The position numbers were made by a program, and so were the translations under genes. A DNA stretch of 35,000 bases. Origin: Glandiceps talaboti. Taxonomy: Eukaryota; Hemichordata; Enteropneusta; Spengelidae. The notes beneath the pieces are model-generated. The model was not told where the DNA came from. It saw only the letters and a list, made by a program, of their open reading frames with translations, and made no database searches. Shown here in pieces: positions 26,351-35,000 of the stretch; position 1 is the stretch's first letter, and each line of letters opens with the position of its first letter. The stretch spans positions 9,793,940-9,828,939 of the forward strand of contig NC_135571.1 in assembly GCF_964340395.1 (NCBI RefSeq). The letters are read 5' to 3'.

Positions 26351-27110
26351 GATATAGAAGTGAAAACTAGGCTGTTGAATACTCTGAGAGATTTTGCCAT
26401 AACAATTTTTATGATATAGATATAAACATATAGATTTTAATGGGCCATTAACACCACATATGATCAAATCTGAGTCTAAATGCTATATGTGGCTTCGAAT
26501 CTCTTCTCATGTCTAACTGAATAAGGTCCTGGGATGAAATTTAAACAAAGCCATTAATAACAACATGTCTTGGCAATCAGTCACATTCTGTCCAGTGATA
26601 AGTTAGTGTTAATTGTCCAAATATGGTACAGTTATGTCCAAATATGGTATATTTGTCATATCAGGGCACTACTTATACATTGTTTACATCACTCTAACAA
26701 TTGGGAGTTTAGAATACTCATTAGTTCAAAATTTCTCATTGCGCTAGATTGGGTGAAGAGAGATCTTGAGATTGGAAACCATGGAATAGCATCGAGACTA
26801 CCCACATCCGGGTTACTAACCGCGTCTATAAAATGCATAATTAATTTAGTGAGATAACATATATTATCTGGAGAATAACATTAAAGTAAACTTTTCTTTT
26901 TATACACTTCATTCTGTTCACATTAAACAAGAAAATTGAAAAAAGAAGATCAAGTTTTAAGGAAACAGAAATTAAAAAAAATATTCAGATTTGATCTTGG
27001 ATTTTTACCTTGAAATTGAAGAGTAAATTTAGTGGTTGGTTTTAAGTTGATATCTCTGATACGGAGAAATCATAGAGTTTGTCATCATAATGATATTTAG
27101 CTGTTATTTC

Positions 27111-27242
27111 CCAATATTTTTCTTTGTTTAGCCAAGGAAACTACGAGCAACCTAAGGGGCCTTTCTCACTACGAGTCGGTAGATGAGTAGTGACAACCCT
27201 TAGCTCACGAGTATTTTCCCGATGAATGAAGAAAAATATTGG
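27111..27242. mobile_element. 132-bp nested fold-back, MITE-like
   Basis: The outer arms CCAATATTTTTCTT (27111-27124) and its exact inverse (27229-27242) enclose inner inverted pairs CTAAGGG/CCCTTAG and TCACTAC/GTAGTGA. Most of the stretch can fold into one long hairpin. Confidence 0.75.
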
Positions 27243-28004
27243 AGAATAAGATAATTATTCCAGTGCCAGTAGTATCAAAGAGAAATCGGCGAAAGTAATG
27301 GCAATTTTGAATGTTTCGATTCATATTTCGAATACAGCAGAACCAGTGACGTAGACACGCGTTGTTTTGACATAGACGCGCGTTGCCGTGACGTAGAACG
27401 ACCAGAGTATATATTCCATATATTTGCCTTATGCATGGTATAATAAAGGTAATATGACCGAAGGTAAACTGACACCAGACCCTTGATTGTCTCTAATTCT
27501 TCAAATGGTTTCAGGTGTTTATCCACCTTTAGTTCTTTAAGGAAAACATTGCCCTAAACAGTTTTAGCATTTTGCCAGTTACTCGTAGCTCGGGCTCTAC
27601 ACGTTCACCCGACCGTTCCGCAATCACTCACTAGGATTATAATTTCACCCAAAATAATACAGTGTTTATTTAAAGAAATAAAATAACTTAGTTAAAGCAT
27701 GAAAAAGCCTGGAGACTTGAGAAAGTTGAGCCAGAAGAGTATACACATTTAATGTTACCTTTTTACTACTTTGCTAAATTTAGTTTAATAACAGGCTTCT
27801 ATATCTTTTGTACCAAATCTGTATTGAGGTTTTATGGTGACTGGATAACTGATAATATTACTGCAAATAAAATATTATGCTGTACTCAGAAAATGTGATT
27901 TTGGCATATTGCTTTATGACTTATATTTCAGAGCAGTTTAATGTTGGTGAAAGAAACTAATAATCACGTTGATTCAATTATTCTATGTCCACATCACAGA
28001 AGCA

Positions 28005-28352
28005 TTGTACACGTCATAGATGACTCAACTCATGTAGTGTATACGTCATAGATGACAAACTGGGATGACAAATCTCATGTAGTGTACACGTCATAGATGA
28101 CTCAACTCATGTAGTGTATACGTCATAGATGACAAACCGGGATGACAAACCTCATGTAGTGTACACGTCATAGATGACTCAACTCAGTTAATGTCCACGT
28201 CATTGATGAATCAACTCATGTAGTGTTTACGTAATAGATGACTCAACTCCCTATTGTCCACGTCATGGATGAATCAACTCATGTAATGCACACACCATGG
28301 ATAACAAACCTCATGTAGTGTACACGTCACTGACTCGACTCACGTAGTGCAC
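28005..28352 (+). repeat. ~32-bp tandem repeat with ACGTCA and TGACTCA motifs
   Basis: About ten imperfect units of the type CTCATGTAGTGTACACGTCA, then TAGATGACTCAA. Some units have GACAAAC(C/T)GGGATGACAAAC instead. Confidence 0.9.
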
Positions 28353-28398
28353 AAATGATGTTAATATAAGTACAAAATGACTGAGTCAACAATTTTAC

Positions 28399-28824
28399 TA
28401 CAATGTATATAAATCCTCCTCTGCAAGAGACAGACGACACATGCAGCAATTGTATTACAATGTATATAAATCACCCTCTGTAAGAGACAGACACATACAA
28501 CAATTGTATTACAATGTATATAAATCACCCTCTGCCAGTGACAGACACATACAAGAATTGTATTACAATGTATATAAATCACCCTCTGTAAGAGACAGAC
28601 ACATACAACAATTGTATTACAATGTATATAAATCACCCTCTGCAAGAGACAGACACATGCAACAATTGTATTACAATGTATATAAATCACCCTCTGCAAG
28701 AGACAGACACATACAACAATTGTATTACAATGTATATAAATCACCCTCTGTAAGAGACAGACACATACAACAATGTATATGAATTACCCTCTGTAAGAGA
28801 CAGACATGTGCAACAATTGTATCC
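28399..28824 (+). repeat. 54-bp satellite, ~8 units
   Basis: The unit contains CAATTGTATTACAATGTATA, then TAAATCACCCTCTG, and AGAGACAGACACATACA. The period of exactly 54 is a multiple of three, so both strands stay open over the array. The last units are shortened. Confidence 0.95.
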
Positions 28825-29297
28825 ATTCAGATCTGACTCTCGATTCTGTACAGCTTAGTTTCCTTTGCTGTAAGTAATTAGTATATCATCGCAACTGTCG
28901 AAAAGAAACCACGTGAGTAGCAGTCAATGCCCTTCACCATGTCGAGGTCATTGTACCTAAAACTAATGAAAAATTCGATATTAACATCTTGGGAAATCAC
29001 ACCTGTTTCGTTGCCAAATAAAATAATGGCACGTGTCGCGTTAATTTTTATCAACAAGAGTATGTTTTCTTGAGAATTGCTTGTTCGGAGGAGTTTCCAA
29101 GGTTACGTTGTGGCTTTCAATATATGCACAGATGTAAAACATCTCACAGTTAGGATAAGTTAGGATAAATTATACCACCATGTAAGGGTCAATGTCATAG
29201 TGCACTACAATATCCATATGTTGTTTCTGTCTGTGTATGTCTCACTGTCTAGATCTTGCCCTGCCTTTCACTTTGCCTCTGTTTGTCTCAATTCGTT

Positions 29298-29449
<152 letters not shown>

Positions 29450-29481
29450 AGTGTCAAAGATAATTAAAGAATTGTACTAAA

Positions 29482-29889
29482 ATAAAGGATTCGTCTAATG
29501 TTGATATTTGGTAACGAAAAAAGAGAACAAACTTGTTTCTGGTCGGGACATTTTGTGTAAAGTGGTACGACGACGAGATTTTGTTTTATTATTCTGAACA
29601 AACCTGTCACTCAATCTACTATTTATGGCAGTTGCTTCTCTTTTCATTTAGTAATTTAGATCACGTGTGTATGTGGGGCGGATGTCATTTTCTTGCTCTG
29701 CAGTTGTCTTTACTGAAGTGGGGAATGTTATTTTTGTGTTTCCTCTGTAGACATATGGGCTGGACAAACACGAAAAGAAAGACCGACGCGAGAGTATTTA
29801 AGTGATGCGCGCGCTGACCAGAAACAATTTTTTCTGCCTCATCACATGACCAATAGATACATGTGCTAAAATTCACAAGAATCCTTTAT
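29482..29889. mobile_element. Possible DNA element with short inverted ends
   Basis: ATAAAGGATTC (29482-29492) is inverted at 29879-29889, and TTGTTTCTGGTC (29533-29544) is inverted at 29816-29827. The nested order suggests an eroded inverted-repeat element. No transposase was seen. Confidence 0.4.
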
Positions 29890-30071
29890 CAATATGATTC
29901 TAAATCATGTGATGTGATGTGATATGATATGATAAAACAAAACGTTGAAGGTTAGTTTCTATCCTTGAAAAATGAGATAAGATATCGTTTCACTATAAAT
30001 GTCATCGTGCTGTGGATGACAATCATAAACTCACAGTCTAATAGAGCGTATATCTAGAAGTACCAAACACC

Positions 30072-30165
30072 ATGTATTGCAGGTCACTACCACGTGTAAC
30101 AGTAACGATCTTCCTTGCCTTTCATCTTGGCTTTTCTAATGGGTTCTCTTGGAAGCAATGTGGCG
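30072..30165 (+). CDS. GM2A-like: GM2A-like copy 3, exon 1 (signal peptide)
   Basis: ATG follows CAAACACC and 31 codons end at QCG plus one base. The donor is TGGCG|GTGAGT, phase 1. Confidence 0.9.
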
Positions 30166-32123
30166 GTGAGTATGATGTTTTAAACTCCTTGTTTTGCAAC
30201 AAAAATGTGTGCTCACATCCCACCCTTTAGCTGGCTATCCATTGACTTACACAGGTTGCAACACACACTTAGTTCAAAGTCTTTTTTAGCAGTTAGCATT
30301 CGATCTGTTTCGGTTGACGATGCTCATCAGAATGTCAAATTTCATATATTTACATGCTCAATGCTAACAAACTTTGAAACGCGTTATAACCACACGTTAT
30401 GTTATGTTATGTTATGTTATGTTATGTTATGTTATGTTATGTTATGTTATGTTATGTTATGCTATGTTATGTTATGTTATGTTATGTTATATGTTGTGTT
30501 GTGTTGTGTTATGTTATGTTATGTTATGTTATGTTATGTTATGTTATCTTATGTTATCTTATGTTATGTTTTTCAGGTGATGCAATAGAAGTGAACGTTT
30601 TATCTATCAAACCAGACCCTATTCAGATTCCGGGCGACGTATTTTTGAACTATGACATTGATGTCACAAAGCTGATTGGTCAGCCAATAACTCTTAAACT
30701 TGAAATGAAACGCCTCATTAAAATTGGCCCTGTTACAACCGAAATTGACATTCCGTGTATCGTCAACGGTACTACACAAATCGGATCTTGGTATGTGCTG
30801 TCAACTTACTTGCAAAAAAAAGTATTTGATTTTTTTTATTTTAGATTTCTCACATTAAAAATAAGTTCCATGTGGGGCGCAAGACGCAAAGTAGGACAGG
30901 CCACATTTTCATGTACAAAATTATAGTTGTATTCGTAAAATTCAAGTTTTCATTGGTTAATTTACACATAATTACTCGTGAAATTGTTATTTTTATGCTA
31001 AAAATCTATGTTTTTACCCTTAAATTTCATGTTACTATTTGTCGATGTCTAATTCATTGCTTTTACTATTTTTTATTCTTAATGTTCTTCAAAATATATC
31101 GGATTTCGTGAACCTCCATTTGTATTTGTCATTATTGGTGAAACAGTGTAATAATATTTGAATTCATCTACTTATTTTCATATTGGACAAATGTTCTATT
31201 TGCTTGCCGTAATCTTGATATGTCCACGTTGCGTACGCATGCGTATTGCTATTCGAATGAACCGTACGACTTGTTACGACTTCTACACTTTTTGCATGGG
31301 GTACGCATGCGTCGACGTCTGGATGCATGCCAGTCACTCGAACGCACTTCGTGTGCCTAAATTAAGATGTAAAGTCACTCTTCTGGCAAGCGAAACTACT
31401 TGCAACCCAACTCGCTTTGTGTTACATTTTGTGACTAATCCCTTTTTGTTTATCTCTTTTCTTTAAAACGTCTCTAGCACTTACGACGATGTTTGTTCCT
31501 TGTTGAACATTCCTTGCTCGGCCAAATTGTGGGCATCTCCGTACAATTTCCCATGTACATGCCCTCCACCAGTTGGGAACTACGCCGCCAACGATATAAT
31601 GGTGACTATCCCATCTGTTCCTGACAACTATGCCGGTCTCTTAGAGGTAAATTATTTTCTTTACTGCTATCTTTCTGCATCGTATCTTAGCACGTGAACA
31701 CATACCAACCGATCGATTCATACACACATACAACACATTCATATACCAGTACCTACCCACCTACCAATCCACTCATCAACCAACCTTTCCACCAACCAAC
31801 TAATCAACCAACCAACCCAGTGGCACTTTCTCATCCAACTACCCTAACATATCTAGATACCTATCCACCGGCCTACCCACATACCCACCTATCCACCCCA
31901 ACCCACCAACCAACCAACCCAGTCACCCATGGCCACCACCCTACCTACCTACATACCTTCCACCCTATTTACCTACATGGGCACATAGTCCTTAATATGT
32001 TTCTGAAATGTTCATGTTCTTTATTTTTTACAGGGTGACTACAGGATAATCGTTAACGTTATGCATGGCGATGGTACCTCAGCTGGCTGCATTGATATCA
32101 ACGCTTCTCTGTCGACCTCCTAA
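30072..32123 (+). CDS. GM2A-like: GM2 activator-like secreted lipid-binding protein, copy 3 (4 exons, 188 aa)
   Basis: Joined exons 30072-30165, 30577-30790, 31478-31646 and 32034-32123 give 567 nt, 188 residues plus stop. The signal peptide (core VTIFLAFHLGFS) is followed by NGFSWKQCGG. Exon 2 carries SIKPDPIQIPGDVFLNYDI, the copy most like human GM2A (EPDPIVVPGNV), then IPCIVNGTTQIGSC. Exon 3 has TYDDVCSLLNIPC and FPCTCPPPVG. Exon 4 has SAGC and ends LSTS. All eight family cysteines are present, with sequons NGT and NAS. It presumably binds or transfers glycolipids in the secretory or lysosomal route. The specific ligand is not shown. The introns are short (411, 687 and 387 bp) with phases 1-2-0. 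It is convergent with the TSP1 gene. Confidence 0.94.
30396..30570 (+). repeat. (GTTAT)n pentanucleotide microsatellite
   Basis: About 35 GTTAT units with GTTGT and CTTAT variants fill the end of intron 1 of copy 3, ending just before its acceptor. Confidence 0.96.
30577..30790 (+). CDS. GM2A-like: GM2A-like copy 3, exon 2
   Basis: The acceptor ATGTTTTTCAG|GT lies a few bases after a (GTTAT)n tract. The donor is TCTTG|GTATGT, phase 2. It is 214 nt, exactly as long as exon 2 of copy 2. Confidence 0.94.
31478..31646 (+). CDS. GM2A-like: GM2A-like copy 3, exon 3
   Basis: The acceptor is AAACGTCTCTAG|C and the donor TTAGAG|GTAAAT, phase 0. It encodes the DVC...IPC...CTCPPP cysteine block and ends NYAGLLE. 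Confidence 0.93.
31690..31960 (+). repeat. Degenerate ACC/AACC/CATA-rich low-complexity tract
   Basis: An imperfect mixture of CCAACCAA, CCTACCTA and CACATACC phrases in intron 3 of copy 3, like an old version of the tetranucleotide tracts elsewhere in the window. Confidence 0.8.
32034..32123 (+). CDS. GM2A-like: GM2A-like copy 3, exon 4 (terminal)
   Basis: The acceptor is TTATTTTTTACAG|GGT. It encodes GDYRIIVNVMHGDG and SAGCIDINASLSTS, with TAA at 32121-32123. Confidence 0.94.
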   Translation, partial: GDYRIIVNVMHGDGTSAGCIDINASLSTS

Positions 32124-32448
32124 CAAAAGACATTGCAGCATACAATAGATCAAGAACTGTGTACACTCCATATACCTTCATCTTGTTACCTTTAAGTTAT
32201 AAGATTCCTAGAAGAATCTTTCAATGCAATGCAATTCATCTAATGCAATTTTCTTGTTATTGTTTTTATTTATGGTTTCATTCTCAAAGTCTAAATGATT
32301 TGTTTCACGACAAAATTACTTAGCCCCTAGAACTTTTCAACTCAACCTTTGAACAAAATGTTGTATTTGTTTGCATGATTCAACCACATTTTGAAATTAT
32401 AATTATTTGGAAATATTTTAATTAAACTCATATTGACTTAATCAATTG

Positions 32449-32454
32449 AATAAA
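32449..32454 (+). promoter_or_regulatory. Candidate polyadenylation signal of copy 3
   Basis: AATAAA lies about 325 bp past the stop. An ATTAAA at 32421 is an alternative. Confidence 0.45.
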
Positions 32455-32572
32455 TAACCAAAACGCTCAAGATTTAGAGGTATAAATCATAAGTTTGTCT
32501 CCTGATTAGTAATTTTATTGACGTTGTAAGGTATGAGCTCAGCATTTATTTCAAAATGGCCGATTGTGCCGA

Positions 32573-32587
32573 CAGCGCCCCCTGTTG
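32573..32587 (-). promoter_or_regulatory. CTCF-like motif
   Basis: The minus strand reads CAACAGGGGGCGCTG, very close to the core CTCF consensus (CCAnnAGGGGGCGC). An AAAATGGCCG, similar to a YY1 site, lies about 14 bp away at 32554-32563. Occupancy is not shown. Confidence 0.4.
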
Positions 32588-32713
32588 ACGAAAACATATG
32601 GTGCTGCGTATACACAAATGCATCATAGGTGCCTTACAATATGTATCTAGCTTGTACAATTTACGTACTCTATTATCACACGACTAAGAACATTTTTAGT
32701 TCATACTTAACTT

Positions 32714-32719
32714 TTTATT
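32714..32719 (-). promoter_or_regulatory. Polyadenylation signal of the TSP1 gene
   Basis: AATAAA on the minus strand, about 125 bp past the stop codon at 32845. Confidence 0.55.
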
Positions 32720-32844
32720 GAATATATGAATCACATGAATGTGATATCAGAATGAAGCTGGGAGTTGTTCTTCAAATTTTGATGTTGGCAATTGCGCATG
32801 TATGTATTGTTGAGTTGATCACTTGAGCCACAAATGCAAATTGC

Positions 32845-32953
32845 TCAATCGTAGCCATAATCATACTCTTCATGGTCTTGTCGTCTGCTCTTCGTTTTGT
32901 AACCGTCTGCTGAGTCAGCACCATTTCCAGAACACTTCCCTTTGATTGATTTC
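32845..32953 (-). CDS. TSP1 membrane protein, last exon (cytoplasmic tail)
   Basis: The acceptor is TTCGCTATAG|G. It holds 35 codons and TGA at 32847-32845. The tail is basic at first and acidic/tyrosine-rich at its end. Confidence 0.85.
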
Positions 32954-34618
32954 CTATAGCGAAAATAACAGACATGCATAGAATTTACAATTCATGACCT
33001 TTGACATCTTCTGGACAGGTCAAAATCAATCAGAAATTGAAGCTTTGGGTTTGAAAAATGCTTGAAATTATAAGCTGTTTCGAAAACCCCATAATTCATC
33101 ACTTGCTGACTTCTGGTATTTGGGGCGAATGTGCAAAACTACGGAAGGACACTGTCGTAAAGTACGACCATCTTTACGGTAGTAGTAATTTCCGGTCCAT
33201 CACTTTTCGTACACCAGTTTAAGCAAATACTCACCGTTTCCAAATGCAGATACCCATTATTACAATCAGTAGTACTACAGCAACTGTACCGCCCCCTATT
33301 CCTCCTTTACTTGAATTTTTACTTGAATTCTTAAGTTTCTTCTTTTTACGCATGCGCTTTACTGCTCCATTGTAAGTATTAGAAGCTGGAGAAAATAAAT
33401 AACAACAACGAAACACATTTTGGTTATAATAGTCTTCACGTTAGGACGCCCATGCTAAATTATATAGTTCTTACCTTTAAATGCTGGCGCGGTTTGTCAG
33501 TTAAAATCTTTCTTAAAAAAGTAAGTGTACTATCATGAATCAGAAGACAACTTCGAACCATTTGGTTCAATTACAGTTCCCAAATTACAGCAACTGAGAT
33601 TTTTTTTTCGTCAAATATCCAAAGATATATTCACTAAAAATCGATCAATTACTTATCAAAAGACACTGTGTCTGTTAATTAGTGGTCAATATTATCTGTA
33701 GGTATTGAAGTGGCAAGTTTAAATCGAAAGTTCCTGTACCGTAGTATCATTTTTCGATCATATAACCACAATATATTCACTGAAAACTGATAAAATACCA
33801 ATAATTAGATATTCTCCATGTTAATCAGTGGTTGATATTATAGATGAGCAGTACATAAACAGGTTGTAATCGTGATCGTCGTTGAGGGCGCTGATTTTGG
33901 GTGCGGACCTAAAAATCAATTTCATTTTATTTATAGTGTATACAGCTGCAGAAAATATGTTTACCCGGATTATTCACGGTTTACGCTATTACGAGTTTAT
34001 TACAATACCTTACACATTTAAACATTTTTTTTAAAACAACGAGCATATACCTACCAAAGTAATTGCCTTGTACATTTGAATCTTGATAGACACCAGCAAC
34101 ATCTGGTCCCATCACACCAGCAACATCCAATATGGAGGATGGGTCTTCACCTTCACAGTGTCCCAATGTATTGCATCTAGCCTCCTGTTGTGGTTCTCCT
34201 GGACAGGCAACTTGAAAGTTGGACAAAAATAACGAATGATACTAATTGTATAAAGTAAGTATGAAGTTGATATAAGTAGTAGACTAAGTCTGGATCCACA
34301 AAAATTCTAAAATCTGACTAGTATACCTAGTACATGGCGCGACAGTCAAATACATATTAGAACAATATTTCGTCTACGAAACAATATGTGAAATAAGAGT
34401 TACTGCTATCTTGCATGCAGCTGTATGCAGTCGCCATCACATTACAATAAACTTAGTATAAACTTTCCTTGGTATTACGTCATAAATAATCGAAGTCTTA
34501 CATGACCTACGCCTACCTGGGTCGAATTCTCCATACGGACAGTGTCTTGTTCTCGTACATGTTTGGAGACCTACAGTACAGACACTCCAAGTTGACCATG
34601 TACTCCATGGAAGGATAC
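32845..34618 (-). CDS. Membrane protein with thrombospondin type 1 repeat, 3' part (4 exons in window)
   Basis: Exons 34618-34517, 34210-34055, 33385-33235 and 32953-32845 join in frame (phases 1, 1 and 2). The first two encode one complete TSP1 domain. LPWSTWSTWSVC gives the tryptophan ladder and first cysteine, then TCTRTRHC, ACPGEPQQEARC and TLGHC, making exactly six cysteines. A ~35-residue linker follows. Then come a strongly basic run (KRMRKKKKLK), two NSS sequons, one membrane helix (TVAVVLLIVIMGICIW), and a short cytoplasmic tail ending in acidic/tyrosine YDYGYD. This fits a type I cell-surface protein of adhesion or matrix-binding type. The signal peptide and any further domains lie beyond the right edge, since the phase-1 acceptor at 34618 requires an upstream exon. 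The family name cannot be given. Confidence 0.85.
33235..33385 (-). CDS. TSP1 membrane protein, transmembrane exon
   Basis: The acceptor ATTTTCTCCAG|CT is strong. The donor is GAAACG|GTGAGT, phase 2. It encodes the basic juxtamembrane run and the membrane helix. Confidence 0.87.
33615..33845 (+). repeat. Diverged direct repeat of ~95 bp in intron
   Basis: The stretches near 33609-33702 and 33753-33850 share ATATATTCACT, TTAATTAGTGG/TTAATCAGTGG and ATATTAT blocks in the same order. Confidence 0.55.
34055..34210 (-). CDS. TSP1 membrane protein, second exon in window
   Basis: The acceptor is CAACTTTCAAG|TT and the donor TACTTTG|GTAGGT, both phase 1. It carries the last three TSP1 cysteines and an acidic linker with a short internal repeat (DVAGV). 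Confidence 0.87.
34517..34618 (-). CDS. TSP1 membrane protein, first exon in window
   Basis: The acceptor is TTATGAG|GT and the donor GACCCAG|GTAGGC, both phase 1. It encodes the W-x-x-W-x-x-W ladder and three cysteines. Confidence 0.85.
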
Positions 34619-34671
34619 CTCATAAAAGAAACATTAAAGAAATACTTCAATTAAAGTAATTTATAAATTAA

Positions 34672-34674
<3 letters not shown>

Positions 34675-34734
<60 letters not shown>

Positions 34735-34821
34735 GAGACAGAGACAGAGAGAGAGAGACAAAGAGAGAGCGAGAGACAGAGGGAGAGGGGCAGAGAGAGA
34801 GAGGCAGAGACAGACAGACAG

Positions 34822-34864
<43 letters not shown>

Positions 34865-34895
34865 CATACAGACATACAGGCAGGAAGACAGACAT

Positions 34896-34940
<45 letters not shown>

Positions 34941-35000
34941 GACGCACAGAGACAGTCACGCCGACAAAGAGACAGAGATAGATGGAGACAGCGACAGACA
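34675..35000 (+). repeat. (GA)n and (GACA)n microsatellites up to the window edge
   Basis: Purine-rich GA runs are broken by GACA units, then a long CAGA/GACA tract (about 34865-34940). It lies upstream of the first visible TSP1 exon, presumably in an intron. Confidence 0.95.

Larger units (their letters stand above)
32124..32844. other. Convergent intergenic region, copy 3 and TSP1 gene
   Basis: It holds the 3' flanks of both genes and a CTCF-like motif. No further gene was seen. Confidence 0.6.

Noticed and set aside
28361-28782. Overlapping 113- and 127-codon frames on opposite strands
   Set aside because: They come from a 54-bp satellite whose period is a multiple of three, so any stop-free unit stays open on both strands. 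No splice or start support.
29533-29805. 90-codon Cys/Trp-rich frame
   Set aside because: It lies inside the weak inverted-repeat element, has no recognisable motif and no splice signals that extend it.
31220-31320. Two GTACGCATGCG palindromic motifs as regulatory sites
   Set aside because: They do not match a known factor consensus well enough and lie in an intron with no other signal.

Overview
This window is nuclear DNA of an invertebrate animal. The genes are small, split by introns with GT-AG borders. There is a Pol III tRNA gene, secreted animal proteins (GM2-activator type, thrombospondin type 1), a LINE relic, an LTR retrotransposon, and very many long microsatellites. The GM2-activator repertoire, CpG content and microsatellite load would suit a marine invertebrate such as a lancelet, hemichordate or mollusc. 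The sequence alone does not fix the phylum.

Layout, left to right. A tRNA-Leu(AAG) gene (12-93) is followed by a decayed LINE reverse-transcriptase fragment (about 200-723), which runs into a ~700 bp (CATA)n tract and a 455 bp (CT)n tract. Next come two GM2-activator-like genes arranged head to head: copy 1 on the minus strand (6280 to 2414) and copy 2 on the plus strand (8858 to 12246), sharing a 2.6 kb intergenic region. From 12.3 to 15.8 kb there is no gene, only degenerate repeats and fold-back elements. A 5.5 kb LTR retrotransposon occupies 15820-21317. Its two 699 bp LTRs look identical, it has CAAG target duplications, and its interior is decayed and appears to lack pol. A 37-bp satellite follows (21.6-22.4 kb). 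Then comes an unrecognised four-exon gene of 243 codons (22932-26350), whose introns carry several microsatellites and a 46-bp hairpin satellite. From 26.4 to 30.0 kb there are only repeats. A third GM2-activator-like gene (30072-32123, plus) converges on the 3' end of a gene for a TSP1-domain membrane protein (34618 to 32845, minus), whose 5' part lies beyond the window.

The three GM2-activator-like genes share a four-exon plan with intron phases 1, 2 and 0. Each encodes a signal peptide and an ML-type lipid-binding fold with all eight cysteines of the family, so they form a dispersed paralogue cluster. In animals this family lifts single lipids out of membranes, classically handing GM2 ganglioside to beta-hexosaminidase A in lysosomes. 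Whether these copies do that or bind other lipids cannot be read from the sequence. The most unusual structure is in copy 1: the last coding bases of exon 1 and its donor site are tandemly repeated in the intron, giving a row of possible 15-nt in-frame micro-exons.

Exon joins were made by eye from splice consensus, reading-frame continuity and comparison among the three copies. No alignment tool or transcript data were available.
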